The notes under the pieces: model-generated
The model's input: the letters and a program-made list of their open reading frames with translations, nothing else
Database searches by the model: none
Told to the model about the DNA's origin: nothing
Assembly (NCBI RefSeq): GCF_000238255.3
Contig: NZ_CP011039.1
Coordinates: forward strand, 235,001-299,000
Length of the DNA: 64,000 nucleotides
Direction of reading: 5' to 3'
Source of the DNA: Pseudoalteromonas spongiae UST010723-006
GTDB lineage: Bacteria; Pseudomonadota; Gammaproteobacteria; Enterobacterales; Alteromonadaceae
Made by a program: the position numbers and the translations under genes
Shown: positions 38,264 to 46,197 of the stretch, in pieces
Layout: the number at the start of each line of letters is the position of its first letter
Position numbering within the stretch: position 1 is the first letter of the stretch

Positions 38264-39456
38264 AAGAAACCTTAATTATTCGCTTAGGGCAATCGGTTAA
38301 TGATCCGATCCATTGGCTTATTAGCAATGCGAATGAAACCATAGCAAGTGGCCGAATTGATAATAGTTTGGTACTTGAAGAATTAGCTGAAAAAGCGCAA
38401 TCACGGGAAGTTATCGCGCTATTTCCTGCCAGCAAAGTGCAGCTTAAAACAGTAGTTTTACCGACTAAATATAACCGTAAGTTAGAGTCAGCATTGCCAT
38501 TTATGCTAGAAGAAGAACTGGCGTGTGAACTTGATGATGTCTTGATTAGCATCGGTGAACCTTGCATGTTAGGCGAAAAGCATGCATTGCAAGTGGCTGT
38601 ATGTCAGCGAGCGTGGTTTGAAAACTGGTTGGATATTTTAAAAACAGCAGAGCTATCGCCAACGCGTGCACTGCCTGATGCGCTGTTACTACCACAATTT
38701 GATGACGCCGATGTAACTGTTACGGCGCTTGAAAACAACTGGTTGTTTAGACTTGATGCTTGGCGCATTGCCGAGGTGGAAACAAGTTGGGTAAACGAAT
38801 TTACTGCGACCCTAGATGCACAATCGCTCGCACATCTTAGCGATTTAGAGTTTGAATATGACAACGCGGTAAAAAAATTAGAACACTATGACTTACCGCT
38901 AGCGATTTTTACCAAACAGCTTGCGACGCAGCCATTTAATATGTTGCAAGGTGCATTTCAGGTTAAAAAACAAAGTAAAGGTGTGTGGCCTGTATGGCAA
39001 GTGCCTGCTATTGCCGCAGGTGTAGCTTTAATGTTTGGCCTTGTTTTGAAAGCGGTAACTGCGTACCAATTGGAGCAGAAAGTTGCTGTTGCAAAAGCTG
39101 AGACAATTGAAGCGTATCAACAAGCATTTCCCGGTTCAAAAGTGCGACCAAACCTAATTCGCCGTCAAATTCAGTCTAAATTGTCACAAGTATCGTCTGG
39201 TGGCGAAACCGGCTTTTTGTTCTTACTACACCACCTAACGCCTGTATTTAAAGATGTTGAAGGTTTTACACCTGAAACATTACGTTTTGACAGTAAGCGC
39301 GGTGAGCTACGCTTACGCGCCAGTGCAAGAGATTTCCAGAGCTTTAATGTTGTAAAACAACGATTGGAACGTTCAGCGTTGCAAGTCGAGCAAGGATCAC
39401 TTAGCAACTCGGGTAATCTGGTGGTAGGCGAAATAAAAATTAAGGCGGGTTCATGA
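38260..39456 (+). CDS. gspL: Type II secretion protein GspL
   Basis: The product has 398 residues from a GTG start. The cytoplasmic actin-like domain (1-235) binds GspE; it has LVALFPASKVQLKTVVLPTK-like strands and the segment SALPFMLEEELACELDDVLI. One membrane helix lies at about 250-268 (VPAIAAGVALMFGLVLKAVT). A periplasmic ferredoxin-like domain follows (about 320-398). GspL recruits the ATPase and pairs with GspM. Overlaps on both sides indicate tight co-translation. Confidence 0.93.
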   Translation: MKETLIIRLGQSVNDPIHWLISNANETIASGRIDNSLVLEELAEKAQSREVIALFPASKVQLKTVVLPTKYNRKLESALPFMLEEELACELDDVLISIGEPCMLGEKHALQVAVCQRAWFENWLDILKTAELSPTRALPDALLLPQFDDADVTVTALENNWLFRLDAWRIAEVETSWVNEFTATLDAQSLAHLSDLEFEYDNAVKKLEHYDLPLAIFTKQLATQPFNMLQGAFQVKKQSKGVWPVWQVPAIAAGVALMFGLVLKAVTAYQLEQKVAVAKAETIEAYQQAFPGSKVRPNLIRRQIQSKLSQVSSGGETGFLFLLHHLTPVFKDVEGFTPETLRFDSKRGELRLRASARDFQSFNVVKQRLERSALQVEQGSLSNSGNLVVGEIKIKAGS

Positions 39457-39923
39457 ACCAGTTAGAAACATATTGGCAGAATCTTAAACCAAATGAACAA
39501 CTACTGCTGAAATGCGCAGCGGTAATTTTTACCTTGTTTATTATTGTGATGTTAATTATTCGTCCATTAAACAATAAAATTGAAAAAGCGGAAAAAACCT
39601 TGCAGCAACAGCAAGAATTAGCGCAATTTGTAAAACAAAGTGCAGCAAAAATTAATGGCGGCAGACAAGGTAAACGCGCGGTGAGTGGCAGCTTAAGTCA
39701 GATTATTAATGTTTCGAGCCGTCGCGCGCAAATCAGCATTAGCAAAATGCAGCCAAAAGATGAGACACTGCGTCTTACCATCGAATCAGTTGAATTTAAT
39801 AAACTACTTATTTGGCTTGAATCACTGGTCGAAGATAGTGGTTTAACGATCTCTGCGATTGATATTAATCGAGGTGCCGAGCCAGGCATGGTAAGCATAA
39901 GTCGCTTGGTGGTTGAGAAGTAA
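39453..39923 (+). CDS. gspM: Type II secretion protein GspM
   Basis: The product has 156 residues. A short cytoplasmic tail precedes one membrane helix (about 20-37: LLKCAAVIFTLFIIVMLIIR), followed by a coiled-coil-like stretch (NNKIEKAEKTLQQQQELAQF) and a small ferredoxin-like periplasmic domain (LRLTIESVEFNKLLIWLESL). GspM stabilises GspL. It overlaps gspL by four bases and ends just before gspN. Confidence 0.94.
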   Translation: MNQLETYWQNLKPNEQLLLKCAAVIFTLFIIVMLIIRPLNNKIEKAEKTLQQQQELAQFVKQSAAKINGGRQGKRAVSGSLSQIINVSSRRAQISISKMQPKDETLRLTIESVEFNKLLIWLESLVEDSGLTISAIDINRGAEPGMVSISRLVVEK

Positions 39924-39924
39924 T

Positions 39925-40692
39925 ATGAAAAAAACGATATCTCTTATCTTGTTATTTATTATCGCATTTATTGCGTTTGTTATATATCTTGCGCCAGCCT
40001 CGGTTGTGCTTGGCTTTGCACAAAGCTACTTACCAAAAAATATTAAAGTTGTAGGTGTGTCAGGCACGATTTGGCAAGGTCGCATCGCTCAGGCTCAAAT
40101 TAATCAACAACTTATTGATAAGCTAGAGTGGCAGTTAAAACCAGCTAGTCTGTTAACTGGCAAGGTGAGTGCTGATATTAAGTTTGGTAGCTTACGGGGT
40201 TTTGATACGCCTTACGGTAAAGCGTCAGTTACTTTGCCATTTTCAGCGGAAACGGTGCAGTTAAGCCGTGCTAATATCCGTGTTTCGACATCAAGTATTA
40301 TGGATAATGTGAAATTGCCAATGGCGCTGCCAAGTAAAGGTAATTTAAAAGTAAAAGTGAGCAATGCTGAATTGCCATTAGTAGCAAAAGATAAGTTGTG
40401 TCATGTTTTAGCTGGTAATGCTGAAACGCACAATTTATCGGTGCAAGGTCTACAAGGTTGGATTGAGTTTGACACTATCAAGGGTAAGCTTGGGTGTGAT
40501 AATGGGTCGCTAACTTTAAATATTAATGAAGAGAACCAACTTGGGCTGCAGCTAGAAGCGCAATATGGCATGCGCTTGATGAGTGTTAGTGGCTTTGTTA
40601 AACCAGATGCAAGTTTGCCAAAACAAGTTCATGATGCCGTTAAGTTTTTGGGTAAGCCAGATAATAGCGGGCGCTACCCGTTTAAGTTCTAA
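39925..40692 (+). CDS. gspN: Type II secretion protein GspN
   Basis: The product has 255 residues from the ATG at 39925 (MKKTISLILLFIIAFIAFVI). It is preceded by GAGAAG and gives a single N-terminal membrane helix. The in-frame ATG at 39913 lies within gspM and is less likely. The rest matches GspN, with VSGTIWQGRIAQAQINQQLI and a beta-rich periplasmic region. GspN is not universal in type II systems, and its role is unclear. It closes the gsp operon; the UPF0149 gene follows nine bases later. Confidence 0.92.
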   Translation: MKKTISLILLFIIAFIAFVIYLAPASVVLGFAQSYLPKNIKVVGVSGTIWQGRIAQAQINQQLIDKLEWQLKPASLLTGKVSADIKFGSLRGFDTPYGKASVTLPFSAETVQLSRANIRVSTSSIMDNVKLPMALPSKGNLKVKVSNAELPLVAKDKLCHVLAGNAETHNLSVQGLQGWIEFDTIKGKLGCDNGSLTLNINEENQLGLQLEAQYGMRLMSVSGFVKPDASLPKQVHDAVKFLGKPDNSGRYPFKF

Positions 40693-40701
40693 GTACAAAA
40701 C

Positions 40702-41295
40702 ATGATTGAATTTACACAAATAGATAAGCACGCGTTGGCGAGCTGGTTAGCAAGCAGTGAAATGGCACCTTATGCGATGCCATTATCCCAGCTTGAAGGG
40801 TATTTATTTGCGCTTATAGCGGCGCCAGCTCCGATCATTGAAGATATTTGGGTAAGTGAAGCGCTTGGTAGTAAAAGCGAGCAATTAGCCGACGATAAAC
40901 TGTTTGCGTTAATGGCCTTTCACAATGATGTTAGCGATCATGTTTTTGAAAAAGGCTATGCGCTTTCTTCTCGCATTAGCATGATGCAACCGAGCGCTGC
41001 TAATTTATCAAAAGACAGTGAGCTTCATTTATGGGCGCTAGGTTTTACTCAAGGCATTAAGCATTACATAGAGCCAATTGTATCGGCGAATAATCTCAAT
41101 GGGGAACTAAGCGAAGCACTGGCTATGACGTTAGGTTATTTATGCTTTTTTGCAGATCTAAATAACGACGCTTCATTGTGTGATGATGTTATCAGCTTGC
41201 TTGAAGCATTTGCTGAGGGGTATGCAGAGCTTATCGAAGCATGTGTACTGGATGCAGGGCTCATTGAAGAGGATGATTTAGATGATCTCGAATGA
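40702..41295 (+). CDS. UPF0149 (YecA/YgfB-like) family protein
   Basis: The product has 197 residues. It is a helical, acidic protein with the family elements LEGYLFALIAAP, a central HLWALGFTQGI and a C-terminal LCFFADLNNDA. Members are uncharacterised cytoplasmic proteins; the YecA type has an extra C-terminal SEC-C zinc motif that is missing here. It starts nine bases after gspN, so it may be co-transcribed with the gsp operon without being part of it. The last codons and the stop lie inside a perfect 9-bp hairpin (41281-41302). Confidence 0.88.
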   Translation: MIEFTQIDKHALASWLASSEMAPYAMPLSQLEGYLFALIAAPAPIIEDIWVSEALGSKSEQLADDKLFALMAFHNDVSDHVFEKGYALSSRISMMQPSAANLSKDSELHLWALGFTQGIKHYIEPIVSANNLNGELSEALAMTLGYLCFFADLNNDASLCDDVISLLEAFAEGYAELIEACVLDAGLIEEDDLDDLE

Positions 41296-41299
41296 GATC

Positions 41300-41572
41300 A
41301 TCTAGGGTCTGTTGACCTTTGCTGTTCTATTTTTGTTCTTTTTGAGCGTGCTTTTATCGCGGCGCTCGATGTGTGGCCTAGTAATCTAAGCAAATATCGA
41401 GCAACAATGAGAAAAGTGCGCTCAAAAGAACCATTCGGCAGCGCTTGATTGGCTTTTCTACTGTGTTATCGGCTGACTCACATAGAATAACTATGCCACG
41501 CAGCCTCTGCCTTGTATAAAACCCAATCAAACTGCTGCAAAAACGAACTTGAAAGGTCAACAGACCCTAGAT
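41300..41572. mobile_element. 273-bp non-coding element with long terminal inverted repeats and two foldback arms (MITE-like)
   Basis: The ends are perfect inverted repeats: CTAGGGTCTGTTGACCTTT (41302-41320) and its complement at 41552-41570, with two further matching bases outside. The pairing continues inward with GTTC/GAAC and TTTTTG/CAAAAA. Inside are two separate foldback arms. Arm 1 (41335-41431) pairs TTCTTTTTGAGCG with CGCTCAAAAGAA and GCTCGAT with ATCGAGC. Arm 2 (41439-41537) pairs CAGC with GCTG, TTGATTGG with CCAATCAA, GGCTG with CAGCC and CATAG with CTATG. CTAG occurs at both ends and could be a target duplication of the IS5 type. No transposase is present. It lies between convergent genes. 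Confidence 0.85.
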
Positions 41573-41610
41573 ACTCACAACTAAAGTTTGCTTTTCTTAG
41601 CTTGAGTTAA

Positions 41611-41811
41611 CTAATCTATCTCAAGAGTGAGCCGAGTGCAGCCAGATCCACAACTTACAATAAACTCACCGTCTTTGTCGTTAAGTGCTACGCTAAGGGG
41701 CTTGTTACACGTATTGCAATTAACTGTACCGCCTTTTAAGAGCTTTTTTAAAACGGCTTTTTGATCATTAAAGTTTTTTGCAAACTTTTTATTAAGCTGT
41801 GAAAAATCCAT
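41611..41811 (-). CDS. Small putative zinc-ribbon protein
   Basis: The product has 66 residues. It has a basic helical N-terminus (LNKKFAKNFNDQKAVLKKLL) and four cysteines in CxxC (Cys32, Cys35) and CxxxC (Cys54, Cys58), separated by 18 residues, which could bind one zinc ion. No signal peptide is seen, so it should be cytoplasmic. The start follows two bases after the stop of the upstream exported protein, so the two are probably one operon. No function is known to me. Confidence 0.65.
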   Translation of the reverse strand: MDFSQLNKKFAKNFNDQKAVLKKLLKGGTVNCNTCNKPLSVALNDKDGEFIVSCGSGCTRLTLEID

Positions 41812-41813
41812 AA

Positions 41814-42161
41814 TTAACGTTTAGATTCTTCCGCAATAATTTTACAAATTTGTCTTAAGTCATCCCCGTAAAAATAAGAATTAAGCTCTTTTTGTACACA
41901 GTAACGGGTGTTAAACGATGACATTTTTTGGTTAGTGGCAAGTTGCTTAGTTAAATAGTCCTCAGCAGTTTGCGATAAACGAAGTTTTTCCTTGGCACGC
42001 TCTAATGAACGAGCAGCTTCTTGATCTGTTTTTACTTTGCTCGAATCGCTCAGTACGCCCATAACTTTGTCATAAAGCTCTTGTCGCGGCTTAGCAATGC
42101 TTGGGTGATCAACACTGGCTAAGATAAGAATGACCAATACAAATAAGAAGTAATTTTTCAT
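41814..42161 (-). CDS. Small exported protein, function unknown
   Basis: The product has 115 residues from the ATG at 42161. It has a signal peptide (MKNYFLFVLVILILASVDHP, cleavage near SIA-KPR). An upstream ATG at 42203 would put 14 charged residues before the signal and is rejected. The mature part is helical and charged, with two cysteines (TRYCVQKELN and LRQICKIIAE) that may pair in the periplasm. It is likely in an operon with the zinc-ribbon gene two bases downstream. No family was recognised. Confidence 0.65.
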   Translation of the reverse strand: MKNYFLFVLVILILASVDHPSIAKPRQELYDKVMGVLSDSSKVKTDQEAARSLERAKEKLRLSQTAEDYLTKQLATNQKMSSFNTRYCVQKELNSYFYGDDLRQICKIIAEESKR

Positions 42162-42288
42162 AAACTTTTCTTTTTTTTGATTTAGCACTAATTTGCTGTG
42201 CATTTAGTTTAATAAAATGCATCGCACTAGCAAAGACAATTGTTATAATTAAGCAACTTATCTACAAGTTTGCAAACCTAGGGGCGCC

Positions 42289-43713
42289 ATGGACAAGCAA
42301 ATTAAAGTAAAAAATATCCCAACCGAAGTAAAGGTACATAAGCCTGACGCGGAAAAATTTGACCGTTTTAACCCGCGCAACCGCATTTATGTTCGTGCTG
42401 TAAAAGGCTTACACCAAAAGTTACGTAAGTACCTTGGTTTTATTGCCATGCTTAGTTTTATGTTACTGCCATGGGTGAGCTTCAACGGTCATCAGGCGGT
42501 TCTTTTCGATATTTTCAATCAAAAATTCAATATCTTTGGCATGACATTATGGCCGCAAGATTTAACCATTCTTGCCTGGATTTTTATGATTGGTGCGTTT
42601 GCTCTGTTTTTAGTAACGACTTTTTATGGTCGAGTTTGGTGTGGCTATATGTGCCCGCAAACTGTGTGGACGTTTATCTTTATTTGGTTTGAAGAAAAAA
42701 TCGAAGGCAGCGCGAATCAGCGTAAAAAACTCGATCAGCGTAAAATGGACTTTGATAAGTTTTGGCGAAAATCAGCGAAACATTTAAGTTGGGTTGGTTT
42801 CTCACTTTTTACCTCGTTAACCTTTGTTGGTTATTTCACGCCTATTCGTGAACTCATGGTGGATTTTTTCACCTTTGAAGCAACGGCATATGCCGTTGGT
42901 GGCGTATTGTTTTTTACGTTTTGTACCTATGGCAATGCAGGCTGGATGCGCGAAATCATGTGTTTACATATGTGTCCTTATTCGCGTTTTCAATCAGCGA
43001 TGTTCGACCAAGATACCTTCACTGTTAGCTATGACGAAAAGCGCGGTGAAAACCGTGGTCCGCGCGGCAGAAAACAAGATCCAAAAGAGCTTGGTTTAGG
43101 CGATTGTATTGATTGTAAAATGTGTGTGCATGTCTGCCCGACAGGCATTGATATCCGTAATGGATTACAGTACGAATGCATTAACTGTGGTGCATGTATC
43201 GATGCGTGTGACGAAGTGATGGATAAAATGAATTATGACAAAGGGCTTATTTCATACACCACAGAGCGTAACTTAACATCTGATAAAAAAACTCACGCGT
43301 TTCGTCCGAAAATTATTGGCTACTTGGTCGTAATGCTTGTTATTTGCGGTATTTTTGTTGCGGATGTGATGACTCGTATTCCTATGGACCTTGATATTAT
43401 TCGCGACCGAAATCAGCTTTACCGCGTAACTAATGAAGGTTTAGTTGAAAACACATACACCTTAAAAATTCTCAATAAATCACAGCAAGATCACGAATAC
43501 ACCATCGCAGTTGAGGGGCTAAATAATTTTAATATTATTGGTAAAACACAAGTGCATATTCGTTCCGGTGAGTCGTATAGCCTGCCGTTGTCAATTGCAA
43601 TTGATCCGTATGATTTGAAATCGCCAATTACCGAATTTCATTTTGTATTGCAGCGTACAGATCAAACGCAGACGCAACTTGCACAGCCAAGTAAGTTCTT
43701 TAAAGGACGTTAA
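42289..43713 (+). CDS. ccoG: Cytochrome c oxidase accessory protein CcoG (FixG/RdxA-like)
   Basis: The product has 474 residues. It has about five membrane segments (for example KYLGFIAMLSFMLLPWVSF near 50 and IIGYLVVMLVICGIFVADVM near 350), CPQ and CPYSRFQ cysteine motifs in the membrane part, and two 4Fe-4S clusters (CIDCKMCVHVCPTGIDI and CINCGACIDACD at about 265-310). A C-terminal IG-like periplasmic domain follows. CcoG helps load copper into cbb3 oxidase; no ccoNOPQ genes lie in the window. The start is preceded by AGGGGCGCC. Confidence 0.95.
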   Translation: MDKQIKVKNIPTEVKVHKPDAEKFDRFNPRNRIYVRAVKGLHQKLRKYLGFIAMLSFMLLPWVSFNGHQAVLFDIFNQKFNIFGMTLWPQDLTILAWIFMIGAFALFLVTTFYGRVWCGYMCPQTVWTFIFIWFEEKIEGSANQRKKLDQRKMDFDKFWRKSAKHLSWVGFSLFTSLTFVGYFTPIRELMVDFFTFEATAYAVGGVLFFTFCTYGNAGWMREIMCLHMCPYSRFQSAMFDQDTFTVSYDEKRGENRGPRGRKQDPKELGLGDCIDCKMCVHVCPTGIDIRNGLQYECINCGACIDACDEVMDKMNYDKGLISYTTERNLTSDKKTHAFRPKIIGYLVVMLVICGIFVADVMTRIPMDLDIIRDRNQLYRVTNEGLVENTYTLKILNKSQQDHEYTIAVEGLNNFNIIGKTQVHIRSGESYSLPLSIAIDPYDLKSPITEFHFVLQRTDQTQTQLAQPSKFFKGR

Positions 43714-44688
43714 ATGTCGACTTTTGATTTTAGTGATTTAACGCCTGAACGTATTTTAGACGCGGTTGAAAGCATTGGCGTTTACCCTATATCGGGGCTT
43801 TTACCGCTCAACAGCTATGAAAACCGCGTTTATCAGTTTGTGGCTGAAGATAACAAACGTTATGTAGTGAAGTTTTATCGCCCAGAGCGTTGGAGTTCTT
43901 TGCAAATACAAGAAGAGCATGATTTTAGTTATGAACTGGTTGACGGTGAAGTGCCAGTTGTCGCGCCAATAAAACGCGACAATACCAGTTTATTTGAATA
44001 CCAAGGCTACCGTTTTGCGCTGTTTCCGAGTGTAGGTGGTAGAACGTTTGAAGCAGATAATTACGATCACCTGGAAGTTTTAGGTCGTTTTATCGGTCGT
44101 TTACATAATGTGGCTAAAACTAAACAGTTTGCAGTTAGGCCAACAATAAGTTGCCAAGAGTTTTTGCACGACGCTAAACGTTCTCTAATAGATAGTAATT
44201 TAATATCGCCAAGCTTAGAAACACCGTTTATGACTGTTTTGCAACAGGTTATCACGTTAACTGAAGAGAAATATTCGCCAATTAACGAGATCCGCTTGCA
44301 TGGTGATTGCCATATTGGCAATATTCTGTGGACAGGCAATGAACTGACTTTCGTTGATTTAGATGACGCACGTCAGGGGCCGGCAGTTCAAGACTTATGG
44401 ATGATGTTAAGCGGTGATGAAAGTGAACAACGCATGCAAATGGATACGTTGTTGTGTGCATATGACGAATTCTCATCACTGGATTTGCAAGAACTGAAGC
44501 TGATCGAACCTTTGCGCGCCTTACGTATGATTAATTATATGGGCTGGCTTGCAAAACGTTGGAGTGATTTAGCATTTCAACGGAACTTTTCGTGGTTTGC
44601 ATCAGACAAATACTGGGAACAACAAATATTAAGTTTAAAGGAGCAATTGGCTGCGTTGCACGAAGCACCGTTAAAGCTTTTGCCATAA
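43714..44688 (+). CDS. srkA: Stress response kinase A (RdoA/YihE-like)
   Basis: The product has 324 residues and shares long stretches with E. coli SrkA: LNSYENRVYQF, VKFYRPERWSS, EVPVVAPIK, LFPSVGGRTFEADN and LHGDCHIGNILW. The last is the catalytic loop of an APH-type kinase fold (Asp in HGDCH), and FVDLDDARQGPAVQDLWMM holds the metal-binding Asp. It is a cytoplasmic Ser/Thr kinase linked to envelope stress in E. coli. It directly follows ccoG and lies nine bases before dsbA; the srkA-dsbA order is conserved with E. coli. Confidence 0.97.
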   Translation: MSTFDFSDLTPERILDAVESIGVYPISGLLPLNSYENRVYQFVAEDNKRYVVKFYRPERWSSLQIQEEHDFSYELVDGEVPVVAPIKRDNTSLFEYQGYRFALFPSVGGRTFEADNYDHLEVLGRFIGRLHNVAKTKQFAVRPTISCQEFLHDAKRSLIDSNLISPSLETPFMTVLQQVITLTEEKYSPINEIRLHGDCHIGNILWTGNELTFVDLDDARQGPAVQDLWMMLSGDESEQRMQMDTLLCAYDEFSSLDLQELKLIEPLRALRMINYMGWLAKRWSDLAFQRNFSWFASDKYWEQQILSLKEQLAALHEAPLKLLP

Positions 44689-44697
44689 GAGAACCCT

Positions 44698-45324
44698 ATG
44701 ACTAAGAAGTTATTTTTAATTGTTGCATTAATTTTTCCGTTAGCACTATTTGCTAAGGAGTTTACGTTTGAAGAGGGGAAACACTTTTCACGTATTAAAA
44801 CTGAAAAATCTGAAAAACCACAAGTAACCGAGTTTTTCTCATACTACTGCCCGCATTGCTACAATTTTGAAATGATCGCCCAGCGATTAAATAAAGAACT
44901 ACCAGCAGATACTTTTGTTAAAAGTCATGTAAACTTTTTAAACGGCATTGACCCAAAAACTCAATCGTTGCTTTCTGTTGGTTACTTAGTTGCAAAACAA
45001 GCTGGTAAAGCGAGTGAAGCGAGCGATGCTATCTTCTCATTTATTCATCGCAATCGCGGTAGCTTCGCAACAATCGGTGATGTGCGTCGCTTATTTGTAT
45101 TAAACGATATTGTGACAGAAGAAAAATTTGACCAGCTAGCTGGCAGCATGGCAATTGCTGCGCAAGAACAGTACATGGTTGAACAGCAAAAGCGTTTTTC
45201 AGACCTACGTGCGTTGACTGGCGTACCAACATTTATTGTTAACGATATTTACCGTATCGAATTAACCAGTATTAAATCATACGATGAGCTAAAAGCGCTC
45301 GTTGACTATCTATTAGAAAAATAA
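44698..45324 (+). CDS. dsbA: Thiol:disulfide interchange protein DsbA
   Basis: The product has 208 residues. A signal peptide (residues 1-19, ending LFA-KEF) sends it to the periplasm. The thioredoxin-fold active site is FFSYYCPHCYNFE with CPHC as in classical DsbA, and the cis-proline loop is TGVPTFIVND. It introduces disulfides into exported proteins and is reoxidised by DsbB, which is not seen here. It fits the secretion genes nearby, because many type II substrates need disulfides. It is nine bases downstream of srkA. Confidence 0.96.
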   Translation: MTKKLFLIVALIFPLALFAKEFTFEEGKHFSRIKTEKSEKPQVTEFFSYYCPHCYNFEMIAQRLNKELPADTFVKSHVNFLNGIDPKTQSLLSVGYLVAKQAGKASEASDAIFSFIHRNRGSFATIGDVRRLFVLNDIVTEEKFDQLAGSMAIAAQEQYMVEQQKRFSDLRALTGVPTFIVNDIYRIELTSIKSYDELKALVDYLLEK

Positions 45325-45334
45325 CGGAGTAATA

Positions 45335-45967
45335 ATGAAAGCATTTTTTAAAGCTGCTCTTTTAGCTTTAGCACTGCCTGTTGTGGCAATTGCCAACCAG
45401 TTTGAAGAAGGCGTGCACTACGAAGTGATCTCAGATCGCGCAACTAAAAAGCCAGAAGTCACCGAGTTTTTCTCATTCTACTGCCCTGCATGTAACAACA
45501 TGGAAAACGTGATTTACGACATTAAACCTTTACTAAAAGACGGCGTGGCATTTAAAAAAGCGCACGTTAACTTTATGGGCGGTCGTTCAAAAGAAAATCA
45601 AGAAATGTTGTCACAAGCGTTAGCAACAGCTGAAGCGCTGCCACAAAAAGACCAAGTGATAGCAGGTATTTTTAACCATATTCACGGTGAGCGTAAAAGC
45701 TTTAATGAAGTTGCAGACGTAAAAGATGTATTTGTAGCTAAAGGTGTTGAGGCTGCAATATTCGATAAATATTACAAGAGCTTCGGCGTACGCACTAAAG
45801 CGAAGAAAATGAGCAAAGAACAAGAGTTCTTTAAGAGCAAAGGTGCATTGGGTTCAGTACCAACCTTTATTGTTAATGGTAAGTACAAAGTTAACTTTGG
45901 CCGTAAGTCAGGCATTTCAAGTGCTGAAGATATGGCGAATCTTATCAATTACCTTGCTCAAAAATAA
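45335..45967 (+). CDS. Second DsbA-family thiol:disulfide protein
   Basis: The product has 210 residues, a paralogue of the gene before it, 10 bp apart. It has a signal peptide ending near AIA-NQF and a thioredoxin fold with active site FFSFYCPACNNME. The dipeptide between the cysteines is PA, not PH. The cis-proline loop GSVPTFIVNG is intact. The changed dipeptide should alter the redox potential, so it may have different substrates. The spacing and strand place it in the srkA-dsbA operon. A strong terminator follows. Confidence 0.93.
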   Translation: MKAFFKAALLALALPVVAIANQFEEGVHYEVISDRATKKPEVTEFFSFYCPACNNMENVIYDIKPLLKDGVAFKKAHVNFMGGRSKENQEMLSQALATAEALPQKDQVIAGIFNHIHGERKSFNEVADVKDVFVAKGVEAAIFDKYYKSFGVRTKAKKMSKEQEFFKSKGALGSVPTFIVNGKYKVNFGRKSGISSAEDMANLINYLAQK

Positions 45968-45981
45968 TTTAAGCAATTAGT

Positions 45982-46009
45982 AAAAAAGCGCTGTTTAGGC
46001 GCTTTTTTT
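45982..46009 (+). terminator. Terminator of the ccoG-srkA-dsbA unit
   Basis: AAAAAAGCGC pairs with GCGCTTTTTT around TGTTTAG. It starts 15 bp after the second DsbA stop codon. Confidence 0.9.
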
Positions 46010-46197
46010 GTGTTTAAATTTTGCATTATCTCAGGGATGGTTGCATAAACCATAATTTTCACTCAGTAATTTAAGCTTAAATAAGAGTACGAGTAAGCAC
46101 TGTTTTAAGTTGCGGTTGAGATTAATTCGCTCAATTTGCTGACGTCGCGCAACTGGTAAATTAATTTATTTATGCTTGACTTAAATTACACATTTAA

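Noticed and set aside
41378..41560. 60-codon minus-strand reading frame inside the foldback element
   Set aside because: It runs through paired hairpin arms and a terminal repeat; its open frame follows from the element's sequence and no transposase motif is visible.
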